Of a stretch of 39,487 nt of DNA, positions 1 through 7,311 are shown one piece after another. Location: the IMG/VR virus record IMGVR_UViG_3300047289_000015, positions 1 to 39,487 of that record, one strand, 5' to 3'. The position numbers and the translations under genes are program-made. The notes beneath the pieces were generated by a model. The model ran no database searches, had not been told where the DNA came from, and saw nothing but the letters and a program-made list of their open reading frames with translations. Origin of the DNA: a virus. How positions within the stretch are numbered: position 1 is the first letter of the stretch; every line of letters starts with the position of its first letter.

Positions 1-223
1 CCTTATATGTATTATACATTATTATGTTAATAACTATTACTCTTGTTATGTACTTGTTAGTACTATTATAACAGCTATTGCTTATTTTGTCAAGTGTTTT
101 TTTTTACCACTTAACTTTATCTGTCACTGCTTCACAGATTTCTATAAAGTAGTCCTGAGAAAACTGTTGTTTAGCCATGTTTACATCCTTATGTACAAGC
201 TGAACATTCCCAACAACGTAGCC
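1..223. repeat. Terminal direct repeat, left copy
   Basis: The first 223 bases recur at 39264-39487. The copies are identical by eye except for a poly-T run of 9 here and 10 in the right copy. The repeat covers a promoter and the 3' end of the HNH gene. It is either the overlap of a circular assembly or a true terminal repeat; its position inside the late operon favours an assembly overlap. Confidence 0.9.
65..93 (-). promoter_or_regulatory. Perfect sigma70 promoter for the tail genes (left copy)
   Basis: On the minus strand TTGACA (93-88) and TATAAT (70-65) are separated by exactly 17 bases, and an A-run lies just upstream, as in an UP element. The promoter lies 11 bases past the HNH stop codon. 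In the circular or concatemeric genome it drives the tail adaptor gene starting at 39256. GTAC-N6-GTAC (50-63) sits at the expected start site. Confidence 0.85.
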
Positions 224-607
224 TTTATCAGAATCAATCCTGTCAATCGAAGCTGTGTGGACTGACCCCACTTCTGACCAACCAATAGGCCAGCCTGTTA
301 AAGCACAACGGTAGTCTTGTTCTTTAAACAATTCCCAGAGGTACTCAACTGTAATAGTAAAAGATAGGTTTCTTAACTCAGCCGATGATTGAAACTTGTT
401 AAACCAAGAAAGTCGAATGTCCTCATAGAAACCCCTATGGCAGTTATTCGTCTTCTTGTTTGAGCAAGATTTGCATTCTTTTTGAACTTTTAAAGATTCT
501 TCAGCATAGTTCTTACGTAGATAGCTTTGACTTTCACCACAGCTAGGGCAAGCTTTATACCAACGACCGTCTGAACCTTTAGTCACCATTTGGTTTTGTT
601 GGCCCAA
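104..607 (-). CDS. HNH homing endonuclease
   Basis: This 167-aa protein has two N-terminal CxxC pairs (CPSC near residue 20, CKSC near 45) that probably bind zinc. A C-terminal HNH-type core contains ALTG, then ASIDRIDSDKGYVVGN, then VHKDVNMAK. This order is typical of free-standing phage HNH nucleases that cut DNA and spread as homing elements. The gene overlaps the 85-aa gene upstream by 25 bases and is the last gene before the tail-gene promoter. Target site and activity are not known. It may instead help packaging, as some phage HNH proteins do, although it is far from the terminase genes. Confidence 0.85.
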   Translation of the reverse strand: MGQQNQMVTKGSDGRWYKACPSCGESQSYLRKNYAEESLKVQKECKSCSNKKTNNCHRGFYEDIRLSWFNKFQSSAELRNLSFTITVEYLWELFKEQDYRCALTGWPIGWSEVGSVHTASIDRIDSDKGYVVGNVQLVHKDVNMAKQQFSQDYFIEICEAVTDKVKW

Positions 608-840
608 TAAGCTGCACTCATCTTACCTTTGGCAATATTAGAAGCATGTCTATCCTTGAAAGCTTGGTTTCTTTTGGAGCCATCAGGACTTCCTGACACC
701 CCTTGCTGTCCAAACCTGATGGTCTTAACCTGATCACCAGCCTTAGCTACCACTACGTGACTCTTTGTTGGGTGGCTAGGGGTAGCCTTTGGTTTGTTAT
801 AGCCTGACACCCCTGCTCTTGTTAGTCTTGAGTCTTTCAT
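583..840 (-). CDS. Conserved small phage protein, function unknown
   Basis: This 85-aa basic protein has the Lys/Gly-rich look of a nucleic-acid- or virion-associated protein. Its C-terminus, AKGKMSAAYWANKTKW, and the internal VKTIRFGQQGVSGS are patterns I recall from many environmental phage genomes, where the protein has no assigned role. It starts with an ATG overlapping the end of the M15 peptidase gene (ATGA type) and runs into the HNH gene. No signal peptide or membrane segment is seen. Confidence 0.75.
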   Translation of the reverse strand: MKDSRLTRAGVSGYNKPKATPSHPTKSHVVVAKAGDQVKTIRFGQQGVSGSPDGSKRNQAFKDRHASNIAKGKMSAAYWANKTKW

Positions 841-1304
841 TTGTGCAATCCTTTGAGGTAGACAGTCTTGCCGTCTTGTTTAGTGGCTGTCAAAGCTTCA
901 CACTTCAGGTTGCTTGGGTCATAGGAGACATGAACCCAGCCACTATCAGGGATGCCGGGGGTGTAAAACTCCAAGATGACCTGTGTAAAGGAATAGTTAT
1001 CCACAATGAATTGAGCCAAGTCACCATTAGGAATGCCAGCAATCTCAATGTCAGCTGCTTGGCCCTTGCAATGGTCAGAAGTCTTAGAGCCACCAACAGA
1101 AGCGTTAACTTCTGGAGCACGGTAGCCTGAGTTCACAGTGACAGACTTGCCATAATGGGTACGAATAGGTTGGATGATGTTATCCACAAGCTTCTGCAAA
1201 GAAGCAACCACTTCAGGAGTGGGTGTATTATCAAGGCCTTTACGTACAGCTGTGTCGCTCTTGGTAAATTCTTTTAATGAGAAGTTGGCTGATAGTTGTG
1301 TCAT
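837..1304 (-). CDS. M15-family peptidoglycan peptidase (endolysin)
   Basis: The 155-aa product has the zinc-peptidase M15 pattern: SDHCKGQAAD supplies His78 and Asp85, and WVHVSY supplies His125, with a likely catalytic Glu112 in VILEF. The SGYR motif near residue 59 is also typical. Such enzymes cut peptide cross-links or stem peptides in peptidoglycan and serve as endolysins. I chose the start at 1304 because a strong AAGGTG site lies just upstream; a longer 183-aa frame lacks this. There is no signal peptide, so release needs the holins encoded upstream. Confidence 0.88.
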   Translation of the reverse strand: MTQLSANFSLKEFTKSDTAVRKGLDNTPTPEVVASLQKLVDNIIQPIRTHYGKSVTVNSGYRAPEVNASVGGSKTSDHCKGQAADIEIAGIPNGDLAQFIVDNYSFTQVILEFYTPGIPDSGWVHVSYDPSNLKCEALTATKQDGKTVYLKGLHK

Positions 1305-1305
1305 A

Positions 1306-1593
1306 TTATTCACCTTCTTTATTAACAGTTGCAGGAGAGCTCTTACGTCCAGAGATAGCACCCATAGCACCAACACCCATGAAGGCAATGGCTTTAAGAA
1401 TCTCTAAAAACACAGCATCAATAGGAGCCAAGTCACCTGTCTGCTCTTCAAAGCCAATGAGCCATAGGACACCAAAAGCAATAATCATTACCATACAAGT
1501 GATAGAACGGACAACAAAAGCCCATGTACGAATTTCAATCTCTTGTTCTGTAAGTGGCGGTTTGTTAATCCATTGTTGAATTAGTTCTTTCAT
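1306..1593 (-). CDS. Small two-helix membrane protein, possible holin or antiholin
   Basis: The 95-aa protein has a charged N-terminus and two hydrophobic stretches, about residues 28-48 (VRSITCMVMIIAFGVLWLIG) and 65-82 (FLEILKAIAFMGVGAMGA), then a polar tail. It lies between the 3TM holin and the M15 endolysin, so a role in lysis timing is likely. The start at 1593 follows GGAG with good spacing; a longer 118-aa frame has no such site. I do not recognise a named family. Confidence 0.65.
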   Translation of the reverse strand: MKELIQQWINKPPLTEQEIEIRTWAFVVRSITCMVMIIAFGVLWLIGFEEQTGDLAPIDAVFLEILKAIAFMGVGAMGAISGRKSSPATVNKEGE

Positions 1594-2039
1594 TTCTTTT
1601 TCTCCATAATTTTCTCGGCTGTTCTGCCACCAAAATATGCCAGCATAATCAGCTGACCCCACTCGCCAAGAAGTTTGACGTATGTTTCATTCACGTTAAC
1701 ACCAAAGGCAGAGCATGAAGCAAACAAGAAGTATGCTCCAAGAATAGCCATCAAGGTCATAGGCCTAATGTTCTTAGACAACCAACTGTCGCTAGACATG
1801 TCTGCTTGCCAACGCTCTGTCACTGCTTTAGTCTCTGCTTCAAAAGCACGTGTGTCAATCTCTTTAAGCTTTAAAACTAAGTCTGGATTGGCCTCTAAAG
1901 CCTTTGTCACCTCTGAAACAGAAGGAGAAACACCAAGCTTATCAGCTATAGCCTTCACTGCCCTCCCACCCATAGGGCCCATCACTGCTGTTGCTAGAGC
2001 AGGAGCTGCCCCTTTAAGCAAGTTCATCAAATCATTCAT
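1590..2039 (-). CDS. Holin of the 3TM gene-transfer-release type
   Basis: The 149-aa product has an N-terminal amphipathic half and then SDSWLSKNIRPMTLMAILGA, the hallmark of the 3TM holin family described from gene transfer agents (PF11351-type). Hydrophobic segments lie near residues 92-112 and 126-140. Such proteins permeabilise the inner membrane to release the endolysin. The gene has an AGGAAGAG ribosome site and overlaps its neighbours by a few bases on both sides. The family call rests on motif recall, not on a search. Confidence 0.8.
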   Translation of the reverse strand: MNDLMNLLKGAAPALATAVMGPMGGRAVKAIADKLGVSPSVSEVTKALEANPDLVLKLKEIDTRAFEAETKAVTERWQADMSSDSWLSKNIRPMTLMAILGAYFLFASCSAFGVNVNETYVKLLGEWGQLIMLAYFGGRTAEKIMEKKK

Positions 2040-2265
2040 TACTCTTCCTCTCGCAAATCACCAAAGCTTTATTCACCTTGATATACAAATACAACTCAAA
2101 TGGTAGTATGAGAAACCATAACAATGTCATCAAGACAAGGAAGCTTATGTATTTGCTATCACTATCGCTGCCATTAGTCCCCATGTTTCTGCCACCACTA
2201 GTGCTGCTATTGCTGCTATTGCCATACGTCTGTGACGCTTGGCTGCTCGTTTGTTTCGTAGCCAT
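2032..2265 (-). CDS. Small single-span membrane protein in the lysis cassette
   Basis: The 77-aa protein has a Ser/Asn/Gly-rich N-terminal half and one hydrophobic helix (about residues 40-62, ISFLVLMTLLWFLILPFELY), then a short basic tail. It has its own strong AAGGAAGAG ribosome site and begins 121 bases inside the upstream gene, in another frame. That nested layout recalls spanin pairs, but there is no lipobox, so it is not a classic outer-membrane spanin. It may regulate holin action. The function is not known. Confidence 0.65.
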   Translation of the reverse strand: MATKQTSSQASQTYGNSSNSSTSGGRNMGTNGSDSDSKYISFLVLMTLLWFLILPFELYLYIKVNKALVICERKSNE

Positions 2266-2861
2266 TGCTCTTCCTTCTTTTTACGTAAGGCCACCAGCCT
2301 AGCTGCTTCTTGTTGTTCTTGAATGATGCCCACTCTCTTAACCACCTTGGTGTATAGGTCTCCTAAGTCTCCGCCTATTTGATACACCATTGTCTCTCGG
2401 ATTTGCTTCTGAAGCTTAGCTACTTCAGTTATAGCATATTCAATATCCACTGAGCTGCTTAACAATTCAGCATCGCTCTTAGCATCAAGACTATGAAGCT
2501 CAGCGTCTGCCAGCTTCTGTTTAAGCTGTGTCATGCAGGTAAAGAATATCTTTAGCTGAGTAATGATGTCTAAGGTTATTGACAGCTCATCTTGACTTAT
2601 CGGAGCAGCTTTCTTAGAAGCTTTCTTCTCCTGTACAATCTCCTGCTTAATGACATCTGGTGGTTCTTCCCCGAACAGCTTACCCTTTAGGAAGCTCCAG
2701 AAGCCCCTAGAAGCCCCTGAAACTTCCTTGGCAATACCTACGGCAGTATCTAAGGTTTTCTTAGCTTCTAGGACTGTTCCTTTATATTCCTTATATAAGT
2801 CACATCCTTGCTGAATTGCTTTTACAGCTGCATTAGCGGCAGCAAGAATGGCTAAAGGCAT
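2145..2861 (-). CDS. Late protein with coiled coil and C-terminal hydrophobic helix
   Basis: The 238-aa product has an Ala-rich N-terminus, a Lys/Glu-rich helical middle (about 75-205, probably coiled coil) and a hydrophobic C-terminal segment (MAIAAIAALVVAETWGLMAA) preceded by a very basic stretch. It starts within a TAATG overlap with the class II holin gene and has an AAGGAAGAG site. Position and topology suggest a membrane-associated lysis protein, perhaps a spanin-like bridge, but no named family is recognised. Confidence 0.7.
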   Translation of the reverse strand: MPLAILAAANAAVKAIQQGCDLYKEYKGTVLEAKKTLDTAVGIAKEVSGASRGFWSFLKGKLFGEEPPDVIKQEIVQEKKASKKAAPISQDELSITLDIITQLKIFFTCMTQLKQKLADAELHSLDAKSDAELLSSSVDIEYAITEVAKLQKQIRETMVYQIGGDLGDLYTKVVKRVGIIQEQQEAARLVALRKKKEEQWLRNKRAAKRHRRMAIAAIAALVVAETWGLMAAIVIANT

Positions 2862-3055
2862 TACTCTTCCTTTTTAATATCCTTATAGATTTGAACAATC
2901 TTATGACCAATCATCAGGGCTGTGTATATTAACGTAGCCCATAACACTAGCTCACTCACTTGATAACCAGCCACAGTAGCTAAGCTCACTGTCACTGGAG
3001 GGGCTGCTTTAGTTACCAGAGCTACTCCTGTTTCTGTTGTTAGATGATCGCTCAT
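2861..3055 (-). CDS. T7-type class II holin
   Basis: The 64-aa protein resembles T7 gp17.5 in size and layout: a short N-terminal amphipathic part, then one clear helix beginning at [20 protein letters not shown], then a Lys-rich tail. T7-type holins form the inner-membrane lesion that lets the endolysin reach the wall. The start codon overlaps the stop of the preceding 56-aa gene (ATGA), with GAGGAG upstream. It is the first gene of the lysis cassette. Confidence 0.8.
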   Translation of the reverse strand: MSDHLTTETGVALVTKAAPPVTVSLATVAGYQVSELVLWATLIYTALMIGHKIVQIYKDIKKEE

Positions 3056-3222
3056 TGTTGCTCCTCGTCTGCTGGCTCAGGCGTGTTGCCTTCTTCCAGC
3101 CATTTCAAATAGGCTTGGTAGTCTGTGTTGGCGGGGTCGAGGGGGATGCAAGCGTTGTCGCTCAATCGCGTGACTGCTTTTGCTTCTCCAAAGACGAGGT
3201 GCGTTGGTTGGTGTTTATACAT
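3052..3222 (-). CDS. Tail-fibre chaperone-like small protein (second copy)
   Basis: This 56-aa gene starts one base after the stop of the 335-aa fibre and ends in an ATGA overlap with the holin. Its C-terminal half, [18 protein letters not shown] followed by [10 protein letters not shown], is almost identical to the product of 4230-4406, while the N-terminal half differs. The pattern of a short protein after each fibre suggests a dedicated fibre assembly factor, as with XkdW-like or tail-fibre-assembly proteins. The function is inferred from position and similarity only. Confidence 0.7.
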   Translation of the reverse strand: MYKHQPTHLVFGEAKAVTRLSDNACIPLDPANTDYQAYLKWLEEGNTPEPADEEQQ

Positions 3223-4230
3223 TTAAAGCTCCGCTGTGAAAGTTAGCGTTAGAGCGCCTTGAGTATTTTGATAAATAATCGCACCTTCTGGTGTTGAGGC
3301 GCTTGTGGCGAAGCCAGCCCCGCCACCTGCAATAGTTGGCGTAGTTCTCATGGTTACTTTGTAAAAAACAGGCAGCGGAAGAGCGGCTGTCCAGCAGTAC
3401 CAAAGGCCAGTAGTTCCGTAATACCGCTGACACAAAGCCAACTCAGTACCATACGGGCGGTAGTCAAACGATGTGGCTGTGCTGCCTTTTTCTAGTTGAA
3501 CGCCTGTGATGTAGAAGGTTGCTCCGTTTGTTGCAATCCAATCTACACATCCAGACGCATCTGTTACAGCATACACACCTCCACCAGCTCCAGTATTCCA
3601 AGCGTTCACAGAAGGGGCTTGTCTACTTGACCCTCCTCCAAGACCCCAAATCAAATGTATACCATTACCATTTGTCGAGTCCCATGTTCCAGTAGTATCT
3701 CCAGCAACTGTAATTGTTTTTTGCTCCCATGTGTTTGATGCGTTAATCACATAGGTTGCGGAATATGTGCGGTTTACATCGCCATTTGAAAAAGTGACAA
3801 TGTATGTTCCTGTTAGTGATGAACGCACCCAGAAAGATAGTGTGACTGATTGCGCGTTTGACGTACCCCACATCAAATCAGCTACGTTATATCCTTCAAC
3901 CTTCTGTTGAAAACAGTAACCATATAGTGCCGATGGAGATGCATCAGCAGTTGTAACAGTGTTCACTACGCTTTTCGTAAAATCAGCTCCAGTGGGTACT
4001 GTGCTTGATTGCTGCGCACTAATACGTCCTGTACCAGAGCCAAAAACACCAGTTGCAAAACGATCAACTGCAAAAATGTTTCCTGTTGTACCAGCAACAA
4101 GCGTCCCCGCATTACGCTGGTCAATCATCATCGCACCATTGATGATGCGGTTCTTGAAGCCACTCCAGCCGCTTGCTACTGTGCTTCCATCTGCAAAGGT
4201 GATCTTGTCACCACTATATTGAACTGACAT
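3223..4230 (-). CDS. Tail fibre / receptor-binding protein, second paralogue
   Basis: The 335-aa protein opens with a short attachment-like segment (KITFADGSTVASG), followed by FKNRIINGAMMIDQRNAG, a motif common at the start of phage fibre receptor domains. Near the C-terminus it has GATFYITGVQLEKGSTATSF and YGTELALCQRYY, also typical of fibre tips. It is a paralogue of the 390-aa fibre upstream; central and tip regions differ most. Probable role: binding host surface sugars. It starts at an ATG overlapping the stop of the 58-aa chaperone-like gene. Confidence 0.8.
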   Translation of the reverse strand: MSVQYSGDKITFADGSTVASGWSGFKNRIINGAMMIDQRNAGTLVAGTTGNIFAVDRFATGVFGSGTGRISAQQSSTVPTGADFTKSVVNTVTTADASPSALYGYCFQQKVEGYNVADLMWGTSNAQSVTLSFWVRSSLTGTYIVTFSNGDVNRTYSATYVINASNTWEQKTITVAGDTTGTWDSTNGNGIHLIWGLGGGSSRQAPSVNAWNTGAGGGVYAVTDASGCVDWIATNGATFYITGVQLEKGSTATSFDYRPYGTELALCQRYYGTTGLWYCWTAALPLPVFYKVTMRTTPTIAGGGAGFATSASTPEGAIIYQNTQGALTLTFTAEL

Positions 4231-4406
4231 TATTGTTGCTCCTCGGCTGGTTCAGGTGTGTTACCTTCTTCCAGCCACTTCAAATAGGCTTGGTAGTCTG
4301 TGTTGGCAGGGTCGAAGATAAAGCTGGTAATTGAACCATCTTCATTTGTCCTCATAACCGCATCAGGTTCTGTTTTAAATGGACGAATATAAAGTTTGTA
4401 TGTCAT
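4230..4406 (-). CDS. Tail-fibre chaperone-like small protein (first copy)
   Basis: This 58-aa gene overlaps the upstream fibre stop (ATGA) and the downstream fibre start (TAATG), so translation is probably coupled. Its C-terminal [18 protein letters not shown] is shared with the 56-aa protein at 3052-3222, but the N-terminal half (MTYKLYIRPFKTEPDAV) is unlike it. This fits an assembly factor whose N-terminus is matched to its own fibre and whose C-terminus is shared. No membrane segment is seen. Confidence 0.75.
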   Translation of the reverse strand: MTYKLYIRPFKTEPDAVMRTNEDGSITSFIFDPANTDYQAYLKWLEEGNTPEPAEEQQ

Positions 4407-5575
4407 AGTTCACACCCAGTAAATTGAATTTGAGCAGTTGATGCAGTCGCATAAAAATACCCTGCTTGACCAGCAGTTCGCCCAGATTGAGTAATGCTTA
4501 CTGAGCCAGCCACAAGAGAACCATAAGCAAACGCAATAGTGCCTGTTACACCAACTCCAGCAAGATTAACTGTGAAATCGGAACTGTTTGAAACTGTCAC
4601 GCCTGTAGGCGGAACTCTTGGCTGCACCATGAATGGAATAGTAGCTAAAGCACTGTTCGCAGCACTTGCAAAAACAGAGCTAATCGGGGCCACGCCACCA
4701 AAGCTAATGTTTGCATTAAAACAGGGCAAATACCGCTGACACAACTGCAACTCAGTTGTATATGGACGCCAATCAAAGCTCGTTGCTACAGTGCCTTTTT
4801 CTAGCTGAACGCCTGTGATGTAGAAGGTTGCTCCGTTTGTGCCTACTACGCTGGTTGCGCCTGTAACTGTTCGTAAGTTTCCCGCAGCCCAAGTATTAGC
4901 TGTTCCTGAGTAAGTTGCACCAGAACCTAATCCAATAACTAATTGAATACCAATCCCGTTCGTGGTCAACCATGTGCCTGAAGTATCACCAGCCACCGTG
5001 ATTGTTTTTTGCTCCCATGTGTTTGCAGCGCTGATCGTGTAACTGAAAGGGTAAGAACGATCTGCGGCAGAGTTTTGAAATGCGCCGCCAAATGTTCCAG
5101 TCAATGAACTACGTACCCAAAAAGAAAGCGTAACAACAGCAGCGTTAGCAGTTCCCCATGCAATATCTGGAAGGTTCAAGCCTTCAATTCGATGAAACAG
5201 GCCTAAGGTATCACCTGTCACAACAGAGTATGCAGAGGAAGATGTAATTCCAAGGTAGTTGGTGAAGCCAACAGGAGGCGTGACAGAACCTGCATTCTGC
5301 TGCGCAGTCATTTTGCTAGTTTGTGTATAAGCTACAAACCAGCGGTCTGTTATGTATGCAGACGAACCAGACGAAGTGGATACACTAGCCCCCGCATTGC
5401 GCTGGTCAATCATCATCGCACCGTTAATAATACGATTACGAAAGCCATTGAGCTGGCTAGTAAGAGCCATAGTCCCATTAGCAGCAGGGATAGTGATCGT
5501 CTTATCAGTTGCAGTGGAAGCAGCATCTAATGTGACACCACCTCCAGCGGCTGTTAGTAATTTAGCTGCTCCCAT
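4403..5575 (-). CDS. Tail fibre / receptor-binding protein, first paralogue
   Basis: The 390-aa protein begins with a stalk segment (GGGVTLDAASTATDKTITIP) often seen in phage fibres, then FRNRIINGAMMIDQRNAG and, near residue 270, GATFYITGVQLEKGTVATSF, both shared with the 335-aa paralogue. A distinct C-terminal extension of about 100 residues has no match in the paralogue and is the likely specificity tip. The start overlaps the stop of the preceding 58-aa gene (TAATG). Confidence 0.82.
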   Translation of the reverse strand: MGAAKLLTAAGGGVTLDAASTATDKTITIPAANGTMALTSQLNGFRNRIINGAMMIDQRNAGASVSTSSGSSAYITDRWFVAYTQTSKMTAQQNAGSVTPPVGFTNYLGITSSSAYSVVTGDTLGLFHRIEGLNLPDIAWGTANAAVVTLSFWVRSSLTGTFGGAFQNSAADRSYPFSYTISAANTWEQKTITVAGDTSGTWLTTNGIGIQLVIGLGSGATYSGTANTWAAGNLRTVTGATSVVGTNGATFYITGVQLEKGTVATSFDWRPYTTELQLCQRYLPCFNANISFGGVAPISSVFASAANSALATIPFMVQPRVPPTGVTVSNSSDFTVNLAGVGVTGTIAFAYGSLVAGSVSITQSGRTAGQAGYFYATASTAQIQFTGCEL

Positions 5576-5751
5576 TATTCAAGTTCCTCATCTGTAGGTC
5601 GTGCCAATGTTGGGTGTTCCCACTTGGCAATGTAATCGCCTCGACCATCGCTGTCGTTTTGCAAGCGGATGGTGTCCATAAAGTCACGGTCTGTAAGTTC
5701 AGGGTAGATTGCTTTGATTTTTTCGTAGAGTGAAACGGACTGTGTCATCAT
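5575..5751 (-). CDS. XkdW-like small tail protein
   Basis: The 58-aa product reads SLYEKIKAIYPELTDRDF in its first half and YIAKWEHPTLARPTDEELE at its end, a pattern I associate with small XkdW-like proteins encoded beside phage fibres. The start at 5751 (or a second ATG at 5748) follows GAGGGCAGC and overlaps the upstream stop (ATGA). It forms a pair with the C1q-like fibre protein, repeating the fibre-plus-small-protein arrangement downstream. A chaperone role is inferred. Confidence 0.72.
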   Translation of the reverse strand: MMTQSVSLYEKIKAIYPELTDRDFMDTIRLQNDSDGRGDYIAKWEHPTLARPTDEELE

Positions 5752-6266
5752 GCTGCCCTCACCAGTGATGCTTGAAAAGAAGTCCACAAAATGCCAGCAA
5801 AAATTGTGTTTGCAGCCGCAGAAACAAAACCATACATCTCCAAGTAATCGGTAGTTCCGTTCAAGTAAATCAGCGCACTAAGAGCGGCGCTAGTGCCGTA
5901 TGCGTTTGAAATATAAACGTACTTGTGTTGGCTGCCTGTTTTGTTGAAGCCAACACCGCCATAGTTGGCGGAGCTGTTGTTTAAAAGAAGCTGACCATTG
6001 ACTTGGTAATAACCAGCTACCGTAGGCTGGAAACGATAATTTGTAGTGTTGTCGTATGCCGTTGATGTATCAAACTCTTTGGTGTTGATTTGAACCTTAG
6101 TCCATGTACCAGCAGAAATACTTTGATTGGTTCCTAAATAAGCACTAAACGCAGGGCCATTACCAGCCACGTTTGTAGCTAAGTCAGCTTGTTGAACAGT
6201 TGCGTTAGGCAAGCCACCAGCAGACAAACCACTGATTGTTCCATCTCCAGAAAGTACCATTGTCAT
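5748..6266 (-). CDS. Tail fibre protein with C1q-like head
   Basis: From about residue 35 the 172-aa product reads PAFSAYLGTNQSISAGTWTK, then FDTSTAYD and FQPTVAGYYQVNGQLLL, the pattern of the C1q/TNF-like beta-sandwich that trimerises and binds ligands in several phage fibres. The short N-terminus (GTISGLSAGGLPNATVQQAD) looks like a stalk continuing the preceding Ala-rich fibre. The ATG at 6266 overlaps the upstream stop (ATGA); a TTG four codons earlier is possible. The protein probably forms a distal part of the fibre or an alternative receptor-binding tip. Confidence 0.78.
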   Translation of the reverse strand: MTMVLSGDGTISGLSAGGLPNATVQQADLATNVAGNGPAFSAYLGTNQSISAGTWTKVQINTKEFDTSTAYDNTTNYRFQPTVAGYYQVNGQLLLNNSSANYGGVGFNKTGSQHKYVYISNAYGTSAALSALIYLNGTTDYLEMYGFVSAAANTIFAGILWTSFQASLVRAA

Positions 6267-7222
6267 ACGATTGTCCAAACTGAGCCGCTAGGCACTGTTA
6301 CTGTTACACCTGAGTTCACTGTGATAGGCCCAGCAGACAAGGCGTTGTTACCGCTTGTAATAGAATAGTTAGAACTAATCACATTAGCCATCTCATACAA
6401 GCCCTTAGTTGTTACGTTAGGGTCTACGTTAAGGGTTGCCCATGAAGCACCTGTACCATTGGTAGTTAAATATTTACCACTGTTCCCTGTCTGTGAAGGA
6501 AGAGCATCTACGTTAGCCCATGATGTAGCAGTGCCGTTAGTGGTAAGAAACTTACCTGAATTACCTGTCTGTGAGGGAGTGTAGCTTGCTGCTAATGTAG
6601 CTGAGTTTGCTGCATTGGTAGCACTGGTAGCAGCATTACTAGCTGATGTGCTTGCTGCACTGGCACTAGAGGCTGCATTGGTAGCAGAGGTAGAAGCATT
6701 GCTGGCCTGTGTGCTGGCTGTTGTTGCACTGGCAGCTGCGTTAGTAGCTTGTGTAGTAGCAGTTGTGGCTGATGCAGCAGCATTGGTTGCAGAGGTGCTT
6801 GCATTGCTCGCTTGTGTAGTGGCTGTGCTTGCTGATGTAGAAGCAGAAGAAGCAGAACTGGCTGAATTTGTAGCACTGGTGCTCGCTGCTGAAGCCTGTG
6901 TAGAAGCCGTTGTAGCGCTGGCAGCAGCAGCTGTTGCAGAAGACGCTGCATTGGTTGCACTAGAAGCTGCATTGGTTGCGCTTGAAGCAGCGTTAGTAGC
7001 AGAGGTAGAAGCAGCTGTGGCAGAAGAAGAAGCATTGGTAGCCGCTGTCTCTGCGTTAGTTTCTGCTGTTTCTGCATTGGTCTCAGCTGTTTCAGCAGCA
7101 GTTTTAGAAGCAGCAGCAGCCGTTGCAGATGCAGCAGCTTCGTTGCGTAGTGTAGTGGTTATATTAATAGTTGAATCACTGGAGCTCTCACCTGAGCCCC
7201 CATTTCCTCGCCATACAGCCAT
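6263..7222 (-). CDS. Ala/Ser/Thr-rich tail fibre shaft
   Basis: The 319-aa product begins MAVWRGNGGSGESSSDS. Next comes a roughly 180-residue low-complexity shaft with heptad-like units such as SATNAAS, expected to form a trimeric coiled rod. Two copies of a module starting PSQTGNSGKFLTTNGT and PSQTGNSGKYLTTNGT follow, then a beta-rich end (GVTVTVPSGSVWTIV). Such shafts link the virion to receptor-binding domains. A strong AAGGAGAA site precedes the ATG, and a terminator lies between this gene and capsid, so fibre expression is probably set lower than capsid. Confidence 0.85.
   Translation of the reverse strand: MAVWRGNGGSGESSSDSTINITTTLRNEAAASATAAAASKTAAETAETNAETAETNAETAATNASSSATAASTSATNAASSATNAASSATNAASSATAAAASATTASTQASAASTSATNSASSASSASTSASTATTQASNASTSATNAAASATTATTQATNAAASATTASTQASNASTSATNAASSASAASTSASNAATSATNAANSATLAASYTPSQTGNSGKFLTTNGTATSWANVDALPSQTGNSGKYLTTNGTGASWATLNVDPNVTTKGLYEMANVISSNYSITSGNNALSAGPITVNSGVTVTVPSGSVWTIV
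6590..7140 (-). repeat. Low-complexity Ala/Ser/Thr-coding repeat
   Basis: About 550 bases of the shaft gene are degenerate repeats of GCA/GCT/AGC/ACT codons with a seven-codon period. Long antisense open frames here are shadows of the repeat. Copy-number change by slippage would alter shaft length in steps of seven residues. Confidence 0.75.
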
Positions 7223-7270
7223 ATGTTCTCCTTGTTATGAAAAGAGCCTGTTGATTAGAACAAGCCCTTT

Positions 7271-7305
7271 GCAAAACAAGAGAAGCCCCTTGTGAGGGCC
7301 TCTCT
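7271..7305 (-). terminator. Hairpin terminator after capsid gene
   Basis: On the minus strand AGAGAGGCCC pairs with GGGCTTCTCT (one G-U pair) around a 7-base loop, followed by TTGTTTTGC. It starts 7 bases past the capsid stop codon. The T-run is short, so termination may be partial, lowering expression of the fibre genes relative to capsid. Confidence 0.7.
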
Positions 7306-7311
7306 GTGCTA

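Noticed and set aside
1-223. T7-style terminal repeat as the packaged end
   Set aside because: It lies inside the late operon, whereas such ends normally border the early region; an assembly overlap explains it more simply. Read data could still overturn this.
6615-7295. Long open frame on the plus strand (226 codons) and another on the minus strand (6592-7077)
   Set aside because: Both are shadows of the Ala/Ser/Thr-coding repeat in the fibre shaft gene; their products are low-complexity Val/Ala/Leu or Gln/Leu runs and no ribosome site is seen.
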